A stretch of 40,872 nt of DNA from an uncultured Clostridia bacterium (GCA_947632015.1 CANRNP010000011.1:1-40872), one strand, 5' to 3'. Shown: positions 24,042 through 31,940, counted from the stretch's first letter. Program-made: numbers and translations. Notes: a model not told the origin generated them from the sequence alone.

Positions 24042-25187
24042 ATGGCAAGGATCATACTCAACGAAACCAGCTATCACGGCGCGGGGTCTGTAAAAGAACT
24101 CGCGGGCGAGCTCACAAGAAGAGGGGCAAAGAAGGCGTTCGTCTGCTCCGACCCCGATCTCGTGAAATTCGGCGTTACCAAAAAGGCGACCGACGTTTTG
24201 GAGACCGCGGGGATCCCGTATGAAATTTATTCGGAGATCAAAGCGAATCCGACCATCGAAAACGTGCAGTCGGGCGTTGCGGCGTTTGCAAGAAGCGGGG
24301 CGGACTGCCTTGTCGCGGTCGGCGGGGGCTCCTCCATCGACACGGCGAAGGCGATCGGCATCATCGCCGCGAATCCCCGCTTTGCCGACGTGCGCTCGCT
24401 CGAAGGGGTCGCGCCGACGGAGCGTCCGTCCGTTCCCATCATCGCCATTCCGACCACGGCGGGCACGGCGGCAGAGGTCACCATCAACTACGTCATCACC
24501 GACGCCGAGAAAAAGCGGAAATTCGTGTGCGTGGACGTGCATGATATTCCCGTCGTCGCCATTGTGGACAGCGATCTCATGAGCAGTATGCCGAAGGGCT
24601 TGACGGCGGCGACCGGCATGGACGCGCTCACCCATGCGATCGAGGGATATATTACCAAAGCCGCCTGGGAAATGACCAATATGTTCCACTTGAAGGCGAT
24701 CGAGATCATCGCAAAGTCTCTCCGTGCCGCCGTCAGAGGCGAAAAAGAGGGCAGAGAGGGCATGGCGCTCGGACAGTATATCGCCGGCATGGGCTTCTCG
24801 AACGTGGGGCTCGGCATCGTGCACAGCATGGCGCATGCGCTCGGCGCGGTCTACGATACGCCGCACGGGGTCGCGAACGCGATCTTGCTTCCCACCGTAA
24901 TGGCATACAACGCCGAAGCGACGGGGGAAAAGTACCGCGACATCGCCAAAGCGATGGGGGTCCCCGGCACCGAAACTATGACGCAGGCGGAATATCGCGC
25001 CGCCGCCGTCGAAGCCGTTGCGGCGCTCTCCCGCGACGTGGGCATCCCGCAGGATCTGAAAGGGATCGTAAAGGAAGAGGATATTCCCTTCCTCGCCGAA
25101 AGCGCGATGGCGGACGCATGCCGCCCCGGCAATCCCAAAGATCCCTCCTATGAGGACATCGTTGCGCTGTACCGCTCCCTTTTGTAA
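24042..25187 (+). CDS. fucO: Iron-containing alcohol dehydrogenase, lactaldehyde reductase (FucO) type
   Basis: 381 residues. Very close to FucO in the segments I can compare: ILNETSYHGAGSV at the start, VAVGGGSSIDTAKAIGII, PTTAGTAAEVTINYVITD, GMDALTHAIEGYITK and GMGFSNVGLGIVHSMAHALG...TPHG. The metal-binding Asp and three His are present. FucO interconverts L-lactaldehyde and 1,2-propanediol with NADH. No fucose or rhamnose genes are nearby, so the physiological substrate is open. The frame opens at 24012, but that ATG-like start is inside the leader hairpin; ATG 24042 has AGGGGG in front and gives the family N-terminus. Confidence 0.9.
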   Translation: MARIILNETSYHGAGSVKELAGELTRRGAKKAFVCSDPDLVKFGVTKKATDVLETAGIPYEIYSEIKANPTIENVQSGVAAFARSGADCLVAVGGGSSIDTAKAIGIIAANPRFADVRSLEGVAPTERPSVPIIAIPTTAGTAAEVTINYVITDAEKKRKFVCVDVHDIPVVAIVDSDLMSSMPKGLTAATGMDALTHAIEGYITKAAWEMTNMFHLKAIEIIAKSLRAAVRGEKEGREGMALGQYIAGMGFSNVGLGIVHSMAHALGAVYDTPHGVANAILLPTVMAYNAEATGEKYRDIAKAMGVPGTETMTQAEYRAAAVEAVAALSRDVGIPQDLKGIVKEEDIPFLAESAMADACRPGNPKDPSYEDIVALYRSLL

Positions 25188-25193
25188 GTCCGC

Positions 25194-26000
25194 ATGAAGA
25201 AGAAAGAGAGAACTTCCGAAAAAAACGAGGAAAAAAGGGGCGGAAAACGGACGGATAGAAAGAAGGCGAAGAAGAGAAGCCCCCTGCGGTTTTTCCGTTG
25301 GGGGTCTCCGCTCCCCGTCCTTCTTCTCGCCGCGCTCGGCGTGTTGCTTTTGTGCATGCCGGAGAATTCTCTGCCGCTTTTAAGCGTCATCGTCGGCGCC
25401 TTTTTTGCGGGCATTGCCGTGCTTCTGATCTCCTTTGCCTTTACCGAGAGCAAAACGGGGCTCATCAGCATCGCCGTCGGCGTCGCTCTCATCGCCTTCG
25501 CCGTCTGGCTGTTTATCCGCCCCGAAGGCGCTTTGAACGCGCTTCTCATCGCGCTGACGGCGCTCCTGTTCCTGCACGGGCTGTTCGGGCTCTTCTATTC
25601 TCTCTTTGCCGAAAAAAAGCAGGGAGTGCTTTGGCGCGGCAGTCTCGTGGGGAGCATCGGGCTCACGGTATGCGCCTTCGTGTTCTTCTTTCTTCCCGTT
25701 ATGACGAAAGACCTGCGGCTGTGGAGTTTGCTCCTCGGACTGCTCGCCTGCGCGGGCGCAGTGATCGAGACCTTTGCGCTTTTTCACCGTTTTGCTTCCC
25801 GCAAAGGAAGAAATTCCGAAAAGGAAGCGGCAGTTCCCGCCCCAAAAGAGGAGACGGAAAGGAAAACGGGCGCGAAAAAGAAGAAAAAATTGTTTTCTTT
25901 CCCCGGCAAGAGCGAAAAGAGCGCGGAGGAAGAGGACGGAAAAGAGGAAGAGAGCTCTTCCGTTGAAAACAGTTGCAAAAGCACGGACGATGTGCTATGA
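25194..26000 (+). CDS. HdeD-like (DUF308) membrane protein
   Basis: 268 residues. A very basic N-terminal 35 residues precede six membrane helices arranged in HdeD-like pairs (LPVLLLAALGVLLLC, SVIVGAFFAGIAVLLISFA, ISIAVGVALIAFAVWLF, and three more). The C-terminal 60 residues are charged and low-complexity (KKKKKLFSF, then an acidic tail). The family is associated with acid or stress resistance in some bacteria, but no function is established here. It begins 6 bases after fucO without a good ribosome site. The promoter for the next gene lies in its last codons. Confidence 0.75.
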   Translation: MKKKERTSEKNEEKRGGKRTDRKKAKKRSPLRFFRWGSPLPVLLLAALGVLLLCMPENSLPLLSVIVGAFFAGIAVLLISFAFTESKTGLISIAVGVALIAFAVWLFIRPEGALNALLIALTALLFLHGLFGLFYSLFAEKKQGVLWRGSLVGSIGLTVCAFVFFFLPVMTKDLRLWSLLLGLLACAGAVIETFALFHRFASRKGRNSEKEAAVPAPKEETERKTGAKKKKKLFSFPGKSEKSAEEEDGKEEESSSVENSCKSTDDVL

Positions 26001-26001
26001 T
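25973..26001 (+). promoter_or_regulatory. Promoter of the YitT gene
   Basis: TTGCAA (25973-25978), 17 bases, TATGAT (25996-26001), inside the 3' end of the HdeD-like gene. Confidence 0.7.
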
Positions 26002-26030
26002 AGAGCGCGGTCTGTGATCGAGAGTACATT

Positions 26031-26948
26031 ATGCAAGAGAATCGAAAAAGTTCGTTTCATTTCGGCGCGCTGTTAAAGGGGGCGATCTTCCCCATCCTTC
26101 TTTCGGGAATATTGCGCGCGCTGGGGATCTATATCTTCGTATCGCCGAATAAGTTCGCTCCCGGAGGGACGAACGGCATCGCAGTCATGCTCGAATACGT
26201 TACCAAATGGAATTCGGGCTGGTTCTTGCTGATGATCAACGTGCCCCTCTTCTTTGTGGCATTCTTCTTCCTCGGCAAGAAAGAGGCGGTCATTTCCACC
26301 CTGTCTATGCTCCTCACGTCGGGGCTTTTGATCGTCTTTGACTTTATCCCGCAATTTCCCCGCTTCGACGGCACGGTCTCGGCCGAGCCGATCGCCTACG
26401 GCTTGCTCGCTTCGGTCGCGGGCGGGATCTTCCTCGGCGCGGCGCTCGCCGTCATGATCAAGAGCTGCGGAACTTCGGGCGGGACGACCATCCTCGCCTC
26501 GCTGGTCAACAAAAGGTGGAGATTTTTGAGCGTGAGCTGGCTCACTTCGGGGTTTGACGCCTGCGTCGTGTTCGTCTCTTTCTTCGTCTATTACCCGTGG
26601 AGCGATCCGTTTACGAGCAAGCTGCTCTCCGTCCTTCTCGCGCTCATTTCCCTTTACGTCACGAGCAAGACGTCCGATCTCATCCTGCAAGGGTATAAAA
26701 CGGCTTACCGCTTCGAGATCGTCACCAACCAGGCGGAGGAGATCGCCGCCGAGATCATGGAAAAGACCCATCATGGCGTGACCGAAATGCCGGGCATCGG
26801 AATGTATTCGCACTCCGAACACAAGGTGCTCGTCTGCATCATCCGGAAAAGGCATATCGCGGAGATCCAGCGGATCATCAAAAAATATCCGGGGACGTTC
26901 GCCTCTTTCACGCCGACTTCCGAAGTGTACGGCAAATTCATCAAATAA
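26031..26948 (+). CDS. YitT family membrane protein (DUF161 + DUF2179)
   Basis: 305 residues. Five to six membrane helices, with conserved SPNKFAPGGTNGIAVMLEY near residue 40 and KSCGTSGGTTILASLVNK near 145, then a cytoplasmic DUF2179 domain (YRFEIVTNQAEEIAAEIMEKTHHGVTEMPGIGMYS...). This is the standard YitT architecture. The function of the family is not established; the soluble domain resembles a small ligand-binding ACT-like fold. It has its own promoter and a strong terminator. Confidence 0.9.
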   Translation: MQENRKSSFHFGALLKGAIFPILLSGILRALGIYIFVSPNKFAPGGTNGIAVMLEYVTKWNSGWFLLMINVPLFFVAFFFLGKKEAVISTLSMLLTSGLLIVFDFIPQFPRFDGTVSAEPIAYGLLASVAGGIFLGAALAVMIKSCGTSGGTTILASLVNKRWRFLSVSWLTSGFDACVVFVSFFVYYPWSDPFTSKLLSVLLALISLYVTSKTSDLILQGYKTAYRFEIVTNQAEEIAAEIMEKTHHGVTEMPGIGMYSHSEHKVLVCIIRKRHIAEIQRIIKKYPGTFASFTPTSEVYGKFIK

Positions 26949-26957
26949 TATAGAAAA

Positions 26958-26994
26958 GGCGCCGCCGCGGGCTTTGCCCGCGGCGGCGCCGTTT
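26958..26994 (+). terminator. Terminator of the YitT gene
   Basis: A 15-bp perfect GC stem (26958-26972 with 26976-26990), three-base loop, then GTTT. Confidence 0.85.
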
Positions 26995-26997
26995 CCC

Positions 26998-27027
26998 TTG
27001 ACAAAAAAAGCGGGAACGTGATATACT
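26998..27027 (+). promoter_or_regulatory. Promoter directly at the flavoprotein start codon
   Basis: TTGACA (26998-27003), 18 bases, TATACT (27022-27027). Transcription would begin near 27034, which is the start codon itself. Confidence 0.75.
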
Positions 27028-27033
27028 GAGTAC

Positions 27034-27900
27034 ATGGAAAACAGGATCTACGACGCGGCGATCGTCGGCGGGGGGATCGCGGGCTACACGGCGGCGCTTG
27101 CCCTCAAAAATTTTAAGACCGATTTTCTCTGGGCGGGCACCGTGCCCTTCGGGGAGAAATTGCGCAAAGCGGAAAGGGTGAAAAATTTCCCTTCCTTCAC
27201 GGGGAGTGGCGCGGAGCTTGCGGAGCTCTTGGAGCGGCAGAGGTCGGCGGAAGAGATCCCCTTCTTAAAGGCGAAGATCGACGGCATTTACGCGGGGGAG
27301 AATTTTCTTCTGACGAGCGGAAAGGATACCTTTACCGCCCGCTCGGTCATTCTCGCCACGGGCGTGGAGACGTCGGCGGCGAAGGGCGCGCGCGGCTATC
27401 TCGGCAGGGGTGTAAGCTATTGCGCCGTGTGCGACGGGTCGCTCTATCGGGGCAAGACGGTCGTCTGCGAGCTCTCTTCCGCGGCGTATGAAGAGGAAGC
27501 GGAGTATCTTGCCGGCATCGCGCGGCGCGTGTATGCGCTTTGCCGCTATCGGGGCGCAAAATTCCGCGCGGAAAATATCGTGGCGGAAGAGGGGGAGATC
27601 GCGGAGATCGTCGGGAGCGACCGCGTCGGCGGCGTTCTCACAAAGGACGGAAAAACGATTGAAGCGGACGGCGTGTTCTTTCTGAAAGACTCGGCGCCGC
27701 CCGATGTGCTCGTCGGCGGGCTCGCCGCGGAAGGGGGACATGTAAAGGTGGACCGCAACATGTCTACCGCCATAAAGGGGCTGTTTGCGGCGGGGGATGT
27801 TACGGGCAGACCCTATCAATATATCAAAGCCGCGGGCGAAGGGCTCGTTGCGGCGTATGCGGTACACGAATATATTGTTCACGAAAAAGATTTTGCTTAG
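27034..27900 (+). CDS. Thioredoxin-reductase-like flavoprotein with degenerate NADPH domain
   Basis: 288 residues. FAD domain: VGGGIAG at 11-17, ILATGVE near 106-112, and GLFAAGDVTGRPYQYIKAAGEG near 258-280. The redox pair is C130-AV-C133 followed by DG, as in thioredoxin reductase. The NADPH domain between them is unusual: the expected GGGxSA is replaced by CELSSAAYEEEA and the HRR motif by LCRYRG. This resembles ferredoxin-dependent flavin thioredoxin reductases of clostridia, which do not use NADPH. It would reduce thioredoxin or a similar protein; no thioredoxin gene is adjacent. No ribosome-binding site precedes the ATG, and the promoter places transcription start at it. Confidence 0.82.
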   Translation: MENRIYDAAIVGGGIAGYTAALALKNFKTDFLWAGTVPFGEKLRKAERVKNFPSFTGSGAELAELLERQRSAEEIPFLKAKIDGIYAGENFLLTSGKDTFTARSVILATGVETSAAKGARGYLGRGVSYCAVCDGSLYRGKTVVCELSSAAYEEEAEYLAGIARRVYALCRYRGAKFRAENIVAEEGEIAEIVGSDRVGGVLTKDGKTIEADGVFFLKDSAPPDVLVGGLAAEGGHVKVDRNMSTAIKGLFAAGDVTGRPYQYIKAAGEGLVAAYAVHEYIVHEKDFA

Positions 27901-27903
27901 TTT

Positions 27904-28019
27904 CGCACAATTTTTTGCTCACGTTGTTCGTAAAAAATTATGCGAGGAAACGCGCTTGGGCGGTTTAATTTGGTTGTCCTCTTGTTCGTTTCATCGGGCA
28001 ATAAGCCGCAAGTATGCGG
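27904..28019 (+). repeat. Structured intergenic element, copy 1
   Basis: Starts three bases after the flavoprotein stop. Hairpin 1: 27904-27916 with 27932-27944 (13 pairs, one mismatch), loop GCTCACGTTGTTCGT. It is followed by GAGGAAA. Hairpin 2: TTGTCC (27974-27979) with GGGCAA (27996-28001). Hairpin 3: CCGCA (28006-28010), AGTA, TGCGG (28015-28019). The 46 bases from 27974 match 40725-40770 at 39 positions. It may also serve as the terminator of the upstream gene. Confidence 0.75.
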
Positions 28020-28070
28020 GGGTTCTAAATCGTCACCCTGCCCCGCCCGCGCATTCTATGTTGCCGAAGG

Positions 28071-28100
28071 GCGGCACGAGGAGCAAAGCTCCGAAGTAGC
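28071..28100. repeat. GCGGCACGAG...CGAAGTAGC repeat, variant hairpin
   Basis: GCGGCACGAG, then GAGC-AAA-GCTC hairpin, then CGAAGTAGC (28092-28100). The flanks match 35058-35083, where the hairpin sequence differs. Confidence 0.6.
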
Positions 28101-28133
28101 TTGTCGAAGGGTCGCCGCAGTCTTAACGCTAAG

Positions 28134-28195
28134 GCGATGTTTACTTCGCCTACGGCTCGTGCCGCGCTTAGAGAAACAGAACTTCGCGCGGGGCG
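28134..28195. repeat. 62-bp repeat, copy 1 of a 105-bp tandem period
   Basis: Matches 28239-28300; the last 37 bases (28159-28195) are identical to 28264-28300, and the first 25 differ at three positions. 28142-28165 is also the exact reverse complement of 35058-35081. Nothing coding is evident in 27901-28343. Confidence 0.85.
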
Positions 28196-28238
28196 ACTAC
28201 GGCTAACGCCTTCGCTCAACATGACGTAATTAGAAGTA

Positions 28239-28300
28239 GCGATGTTTCCTTCGCCTGCGGCTTGTGCCGCGCTTAGAGAAACAGAACTTCGCGCGGGGCG
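28239..28300. repeat. 62-bp repeat, copy 2 of a 105-bp tandem period
   Basis: See copy 1 at 28134-28195. The changes within the short GCC-nnn-GGC hairpin fall in its loop. Confidence 0.85.
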
Positions 28301-28343
28301 GAATGACGGAATAGAGAATCAGGAAGGGTAAAGGAGAATCTGT

Positions 28344-28937
28344 ATGAAAAAACTGCTGTTTGTGGACTGCTGTATCCGCGGCGAAGTTTCGCGGACGAAA
28401 AAACTCGCCAATGCGTTTCTTTCGGCGCTTCCCGCCGAATATGATGTAGAGCGGCTCGACCTGGGCGCGCTCCCGATCGCGCCGCTTGACAGGACGCGCT
28501 ATTTTGCGCGCGAAAAGCTGCTGAACGAAGGAAAACTCGGCGATCCGCTCTTTGACTATGCCAAACAGCTCGCCACGGCGGACGTCGTGCTCGTCGCGAC
28601 GCCTTTTTGGGATATGGGCATTCCCGCACAGCTCAAAACTTACCTTGAAAACGTCTCCATTGCGGGGATCACCTTCTCCTGCGACGAGGCGGGGAATTTC
28701 TGCGGGCTGTGCCGCGCCGCGCGCATGGTGCTTCTCACCACCCGCGGCATGGAGATCCGGGACGGCGACGAAATGGAACAGGCTTCGCCCTACCTCAAAG
28801 CGATTTGCAATTTCTTCGGGATCGGCGGATTCGAAATGGTCTCCGCCTGGGGAATGGACACGCAACCCCCGAAAGAAGCCGAAAAACGGCTCCTTCTCGC
28901 CGCGGAAAACGCGCGCAGGCTCGCCGAGAGCCTGTAA
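28344..28937 (+). CDS. NAD(P)H-dependent oxidoreductase, flavodoxin fold (AzoR/NQO-like)
   Basis: 197 residues. MKKLLFVDCCIRGEVSRTKKLANAFL is the FMN-phosphate loop of the Flavodoxin_2 family, and TPFWDMGIPAQLKTYLENV is the characteristic flavin-ring contact (PxWNxxIPAxLKxxID in AzoR). It should bind FMN and reduce quinones, azo compounds or similar acceptors in the cytoplasm; the true substrate is unknown. AAGGAG lies 7-8 bases before the ATG. Monocistronic; the next gene has its own promoter. Confidence 0.85.
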   Translation: MKKLLFVDCCIRGEVSRTKKLANAFLSALPAEYDVERLDLGALPIAPLDRTRYFAREKLLNEGKLGDPLFDYAKQLATADVVLVATPFWDMGIPAQLKTYLENVSIAGITFSCDEAGNFCGLCRAARMVLLTTRGMEIRDGDEMEQASPYLKAICNFFGIGGFEMVSAWGMDTQPPKEAEKRLLLAAENARRLAESL

Positions 28938-28962
28938 AAACGGGAATATTTTCCAAAAATGC

Positions 28963-28991
28963 TTGTAAACACGGAAAAAAACGTGTATAAT
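28963..28991 (+). promoter_or_regulatory. Promoter of the CNNM/CBS gene
   Basis: TTGTAA (28963-28968), 17 bases, TATAAT (28986-28991). The leader has a 12-base direct repeat CGGCATGCAAAA (28998-29009, 29013-29024). Confidence 0.8.
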
Positions 28992-29040
28992 AATAAACGG
29001 CATGCAAAAATACGGCATGCAAAAGGAGATCGCTATTTCA

Positions 29041-30159
29041 ATGGACGCAGGCCCATCTAAGGGATTGCCCCCAAGTGCGTTGCTCGCAACCGGTTCTTTC
29101 ACGGGAGTAACGCTCGCGCTCGTTATCGTACTTATCATACTTATTTTTCTCTCCGGGTTTTTCAGTGCAACGGAAACCGCTTATACGAGTTTTTCTACCG
29201 TTCGCATGCGGCGCTATGCGCAAAAGAAGCGCGCGGCGCGGCTCGCGCTCAGAATGAGCGAGAACTACAACAATGTTTTAACGACCCTGCTCATCGGCAA
29301 TAATATCGTAAACATCGCGGCGGCGTCGATCGCCACGGTGCTCTTTACGGGCTTTCTCGGCGAGGATTTAGGTCCTACGGTCTCCACGATCGTCCTCACC
29401 GTTCTGGTCCTCATCTTCGGCGAGGTCACGCCGAAAACGCTCGCAAAAGAGGCGCCCGAACGGTTCGCCTGCGCGGTCGCTTATCCGCTCTACGCCTTTT
29501 CCGTCGTCTGCCTTCCCCTCAATTATCTCTTCGGGCTGTGGAAAAAGTTTATCTTCCTCCTCTTCGGGCTCAACAAAAAGAAGCCCAAATACACCGAGGA
29601 AGAATTCAAGATGATTGTCACCGACGTCAAGAAAGAGGGCGTTCTGAACGAGACCGAACACGATCTCATCGAAAAGACCCTCCGTTACGACGAGTTGCAC
29701 GTCGGCTCCTGCATGATCCCGCTCGACCGCGTGATCGCCGTGGAGATCCGCGACGATTCCCGCCTGCTTCTGCGCCTGTTCCGCGAGACGAATTTTTCGC
29801 GTATCCCCGTCTATAAGGGGACGAAGCAGAACATCATCGGGATCCTCTACCGCGCCGATTTCTATGAGAATATGCTCGCCGGGCGGACGAATTTCGAAAA
29901 TATCGTACGCCCCGTTTCGTGGACGACAACGGACGAAAAGCTCTCCGTGCTGATGAAGCGGATGCAGAACATGCGCGAACACATGGTGATGGTGGGCTCC
30001 GAAGGGAATACGCTTGGGCTCATCACCCGCGAGGATATGATCGAGGAACTCCTCGGCGACGTCGACGACAAATACGACCTCACGCCCGTAACTTCGCCCA
30101 TACAGCCGTTTATCCCTGAGCCCGAAAAACCGGAAGCGGTGGACGAGACGGAGGAGTGA
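29041..30159 (+). CDS. CNNM/HlyC-CorC type membrane protein with CBS pair
   Basis: 372 residues. The CNNM membrane domain begins LIFLSGFFSATETAYTSFSTVRMRRYAQ, with LLIGNNIVNIAAASIATVLF and LIFGEVTPKTLAKEAPERF in order. A CBS pair follows (MIPLDRVIAVEI..., GILYRADFYENM..., HMVMVGSEGNTLGLITREDMIEELLGD). The C-terminal CorC_HlyC domain is absent; the protein ends soon after the second CBS. Family members act in magnesium or sodium transport. The frame extends to 29002, but the AAGGAG at 29023-29028 favours ATG 29041, though the spacing is long (12 bases). Confidence 0.88.
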   Translation: MDAGPSKGLPPSALLATGSFTGVTLALVIVLIILIFLSGFFSATETAYTSFSTVRMRRYAQKKRAARLALRMSENYNNVLTTLLIGNNIVNIAAASIATVLFTGFLGEDLGPTVSTIVLTVLVLIFGEVTPKTLAKEAPERFACAVAYPLYAFSVVCLPLNYLFGLWKKFIFLLFGLNKKKPKYTEEEFKMIVTDVKKEGVLNETEHDLIEKTLRYDELHVGSCMIPLDRVIAVEIRDDSRLLLRLFRETNFSRIPVYKGTKQNIIGILYRADFYENMLAGRTNFENIVRPVSWTTTDEKLSVLMKRMQNMREHMVMVGSEGNTLGLITREDMIEELLGDVDDKYDLTPVTSPIQPFIPEPEKPEAVDETEE

Positions 30160-30208
30160 TCTCCCGCGGCGAAAACTTACGGAAAACTTACGCAAACCTT
30201 TCAGAATT

Positions 30209-31336
30209 ATGGACCTGCTCATCCCGGTTGCTTCGGGGGCGGAAGCCTCCGTCAAACGACAACTCAGAGCCCTCGGCTATGGCGACTGTCCCGCGCTCGG
30301 CGGAAGGATCGCCCTTTCGGGGGATTTTTCGGACATTGCCCGCCTGAACGTCTTTTTGCGGTCGGGCGAGCGCGTTCTCATCCGCCTCGGAACGTTCGGC
30401 GCGGTCACGTTCGACGAGCTCTACGAGGGCGCCCGCGCCCTTCCGTGGGAAGAATTTCTCTCTGCGCATTCCCTCATCCGCATGGACGGAAAGAGCTATA
30501 AAAGCCGTCTCGGCGCCGTAAAAGCGGCGGGCGGCGTGGTGAAAAAGGCGATCGTAGACCGTTTGCGGGAAAAGCTCGGCGTCCGCACCCTCGACGAGAA
30601 GGGCGAACGCGCGATCGTGGGCGTCTCTCTGCTAAGCGACGTCGCGACGCTCACGCTCGACACTTCGGGAGAGGGACTGCACAAGCGGGGATACCGCACG
30701 CTCGCCTACGACGCGCCCCTCAAAGAGACGGTTGCCGCCGCCATGGCGGAGAGCAGCGTCTACCGCGCGGGGAAGCCCTTTGCAGACCTCTTTTGCGGGA
30801 GCGGCACCATTCCCATCGAAGCGGCGCTCTACGCCCTCAACATCGCCCCGAACGCGGGGCGCGATTTCGACTTTACCCGCTGGAAGTGCGCGCCGCCCGT
30901 GCTCGGCGAGGCGAGAAAGGAAGCGGAGGACGTGCGGGACAGAAAGACGAAACTGCGCCTGTTTGCCTCGGATATTTCCGAAAAAGCGGTCTCGATCGCC
31001 CGCTACCACGCGAAAAGGGCGGGGGTCGCGGAACATATCGTCTTTTCCTGCGCCGATATGCGCCGCTTTTCTTCCGCCGAACCGTACGGCGTGCTCCTTT
31101 CGAACCCGCCCTACGGCGAGCGGCTCAAAGAGGACGACCTCTTTTCCCTTTACCGCGATTTCGGAAGGCTCTACCGCTCTTTGCCCGAATGGAGCTGTTA
31201 TTTTCTTTCGGGATACCCCGCCGCGGAACGGGCGTTCGGCGGGAGAGCGGATAAGCGGCGGAAGCTCTTTAACGCCAACATCGCCTGCGGGTTTTACGGG
31301 TATCTCGGCGCCAAACCGCCTGAGAAAGATAGATGA
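30209..31336 (+). CDS. THUMP-domain class I SAM-dependent RNA methyltransferase (RlmL/YpsC type)
   Basis: 375 residues. The N-terminus (MDLLIPVASGAEASVKRQLRALGY) and the following THUMP region (LFELYEGA-like, SYKSRLGAVKAAGGVVKKAIVDRL) match the YpsC/RlmL family. The methyltransferase part has FADLFCGSGTIPIEAA (SAM motif I) and SNPPYGERL (catalytic NPPY). It methylates the N2 of a guanine in 23S rRNA in characterised relatives. No good ribosome site is seen. The 49-base gap after the CBS gene contains a short direct repeat GAAAACTTACG. Confidence 0.88.
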   Translation: MDLLIPVASGAEASVKRQLRALGYGDCPALGGRIALSGDFSDIARLNVFLRSGERVLIRLGTFGAVTFDELYEGARALPWEEFLSAHSLIRMDGKSYKSRLGAVKAAGGVVKKAIVDRLREKLGVRTLDEKGERAIVGVSLLSDVATLTLDTSGEGLHKRGYRTLAYDAPLKETVAAAMAESSVYRAGKPFADLFCGSGTIPIEAALYALNIAPNAGRDFDFTRWKCAPPVLGEARKEAEDVRDRKTKLRLFASDISEKAVSIARYHAKRAGVAEHIVFSCADMRRFSSAEPYGVLLSNPPYGERLKEDDLFSLYRDFGRLYRSLPEWSCYFLSGYPAAERAFGGRADKRRKLFNANIACGFYGYLGAKPPEKDR

Positions 31337-31355
31337 TATTACTGTGAAATTTTTG

Positions 31356-31392
31356 AAAAGCGCGCTACACAAACTTGACAGCGCTTTTTTTT
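31356..31392 (+). terminator. Terminator of the methyltransferase, overlapping the MarR promoter
   Basis: AAAAGCGC (31356-31363) pairs with GCGCTTTT (31381-31388), then T to 31392. The loop contains the -35 box of the next promoter. Confidence 0.6.
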
Positions 31393-31403
31393 CTGCATAT
31401 AAT
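31375..31403 (+). promoter_or_regulatory. Consensus promoter of the MarR/ABC operon
   Basis: TTGACA (31375-31380), 17 bases including a T8 run, TATAAT (31398-31403). Confidence 0.88.
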
Positions 31404-31444
31404 GATTTCGGTTTGTTCAGAACCGTACAAAAGGAGAAAAAAGC

Positions 31445-31912
31445 ATGGAAATCAATAAATATCTGATCAAACTCATCGAAGCGGCAAGGGGGCTGGAAGC
31501 GCTCGATCCGTTCATGGGCAAATCAACTCTCACCAAAACGGAATTCCGCCTTTTGCAAGAGGTCGTTATGGAGCAGGAAAAGGGGAGGAATATCATCTCC
31601 TCCGAACTTGCGAGGAGACTGGGCGTCACCCGCTCCGCCGTGTCGCAGATCGTTACGAAGCTCGAAAAGCAGAACATCGTAAAGCGCACCGCCGCCGAGA
31701 CCGACCGTAAGATCGCCTATATCTGTCTTTCGGACTACGCCGCCGCAATGTTCCTCCAACAATGCGAACGGGCGAACGCGGCGATGGAGGAGCTTACGGA
31801 AGTGTTCGGCGGGGAGCGGCTCGACCGCTTTATGGCGGAGTACGACGAGCTTTGCAAGGCGTTTTGCAAAGTTGCGGAGCATCATAAGTTCATCGAAAAG
31901 CCGCAAAACTGA
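31445..31912 (+). CDS. MarR family regulator
   Basis: 155 residues. Winged helix with LTKTEFRLLQEVVMEQ, ISSELARRLGVTRSAVSQIVTKLEKQNIVKRTAAETDRKIAYICLS: a helix-turn-helix plus DR-containing wing typical of MarR. AAGGAG precedes the ATG. It is 28 bases before the ABC/FtsX gene, so it probably controls that exporter. No clear palindrome lies at the promoter. Confidence 0.9.
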   Translation: MEINKYLIKLIEAARGLEALDPFMGKSTLTKTEFRLLQEVVMEQEKGRNIISSELARRLGVTRSAVSQIVTKLEKQNIVKRTAAETDRKIAYICLSDYAAAMFLQQCERANAAMEELTEVFGGERLDRFMAEYDELCKAFCKVAEHHKFIEKPQN

Positions 31913-31940
31913 ACGGCTTTTCCGCTGTGGGGTATCGTAA

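Noticed and set aside
28134-28300. CRISPR array
   Set aside because: Only two units with a 105-bp period, no regular short spacers and no cas genes.
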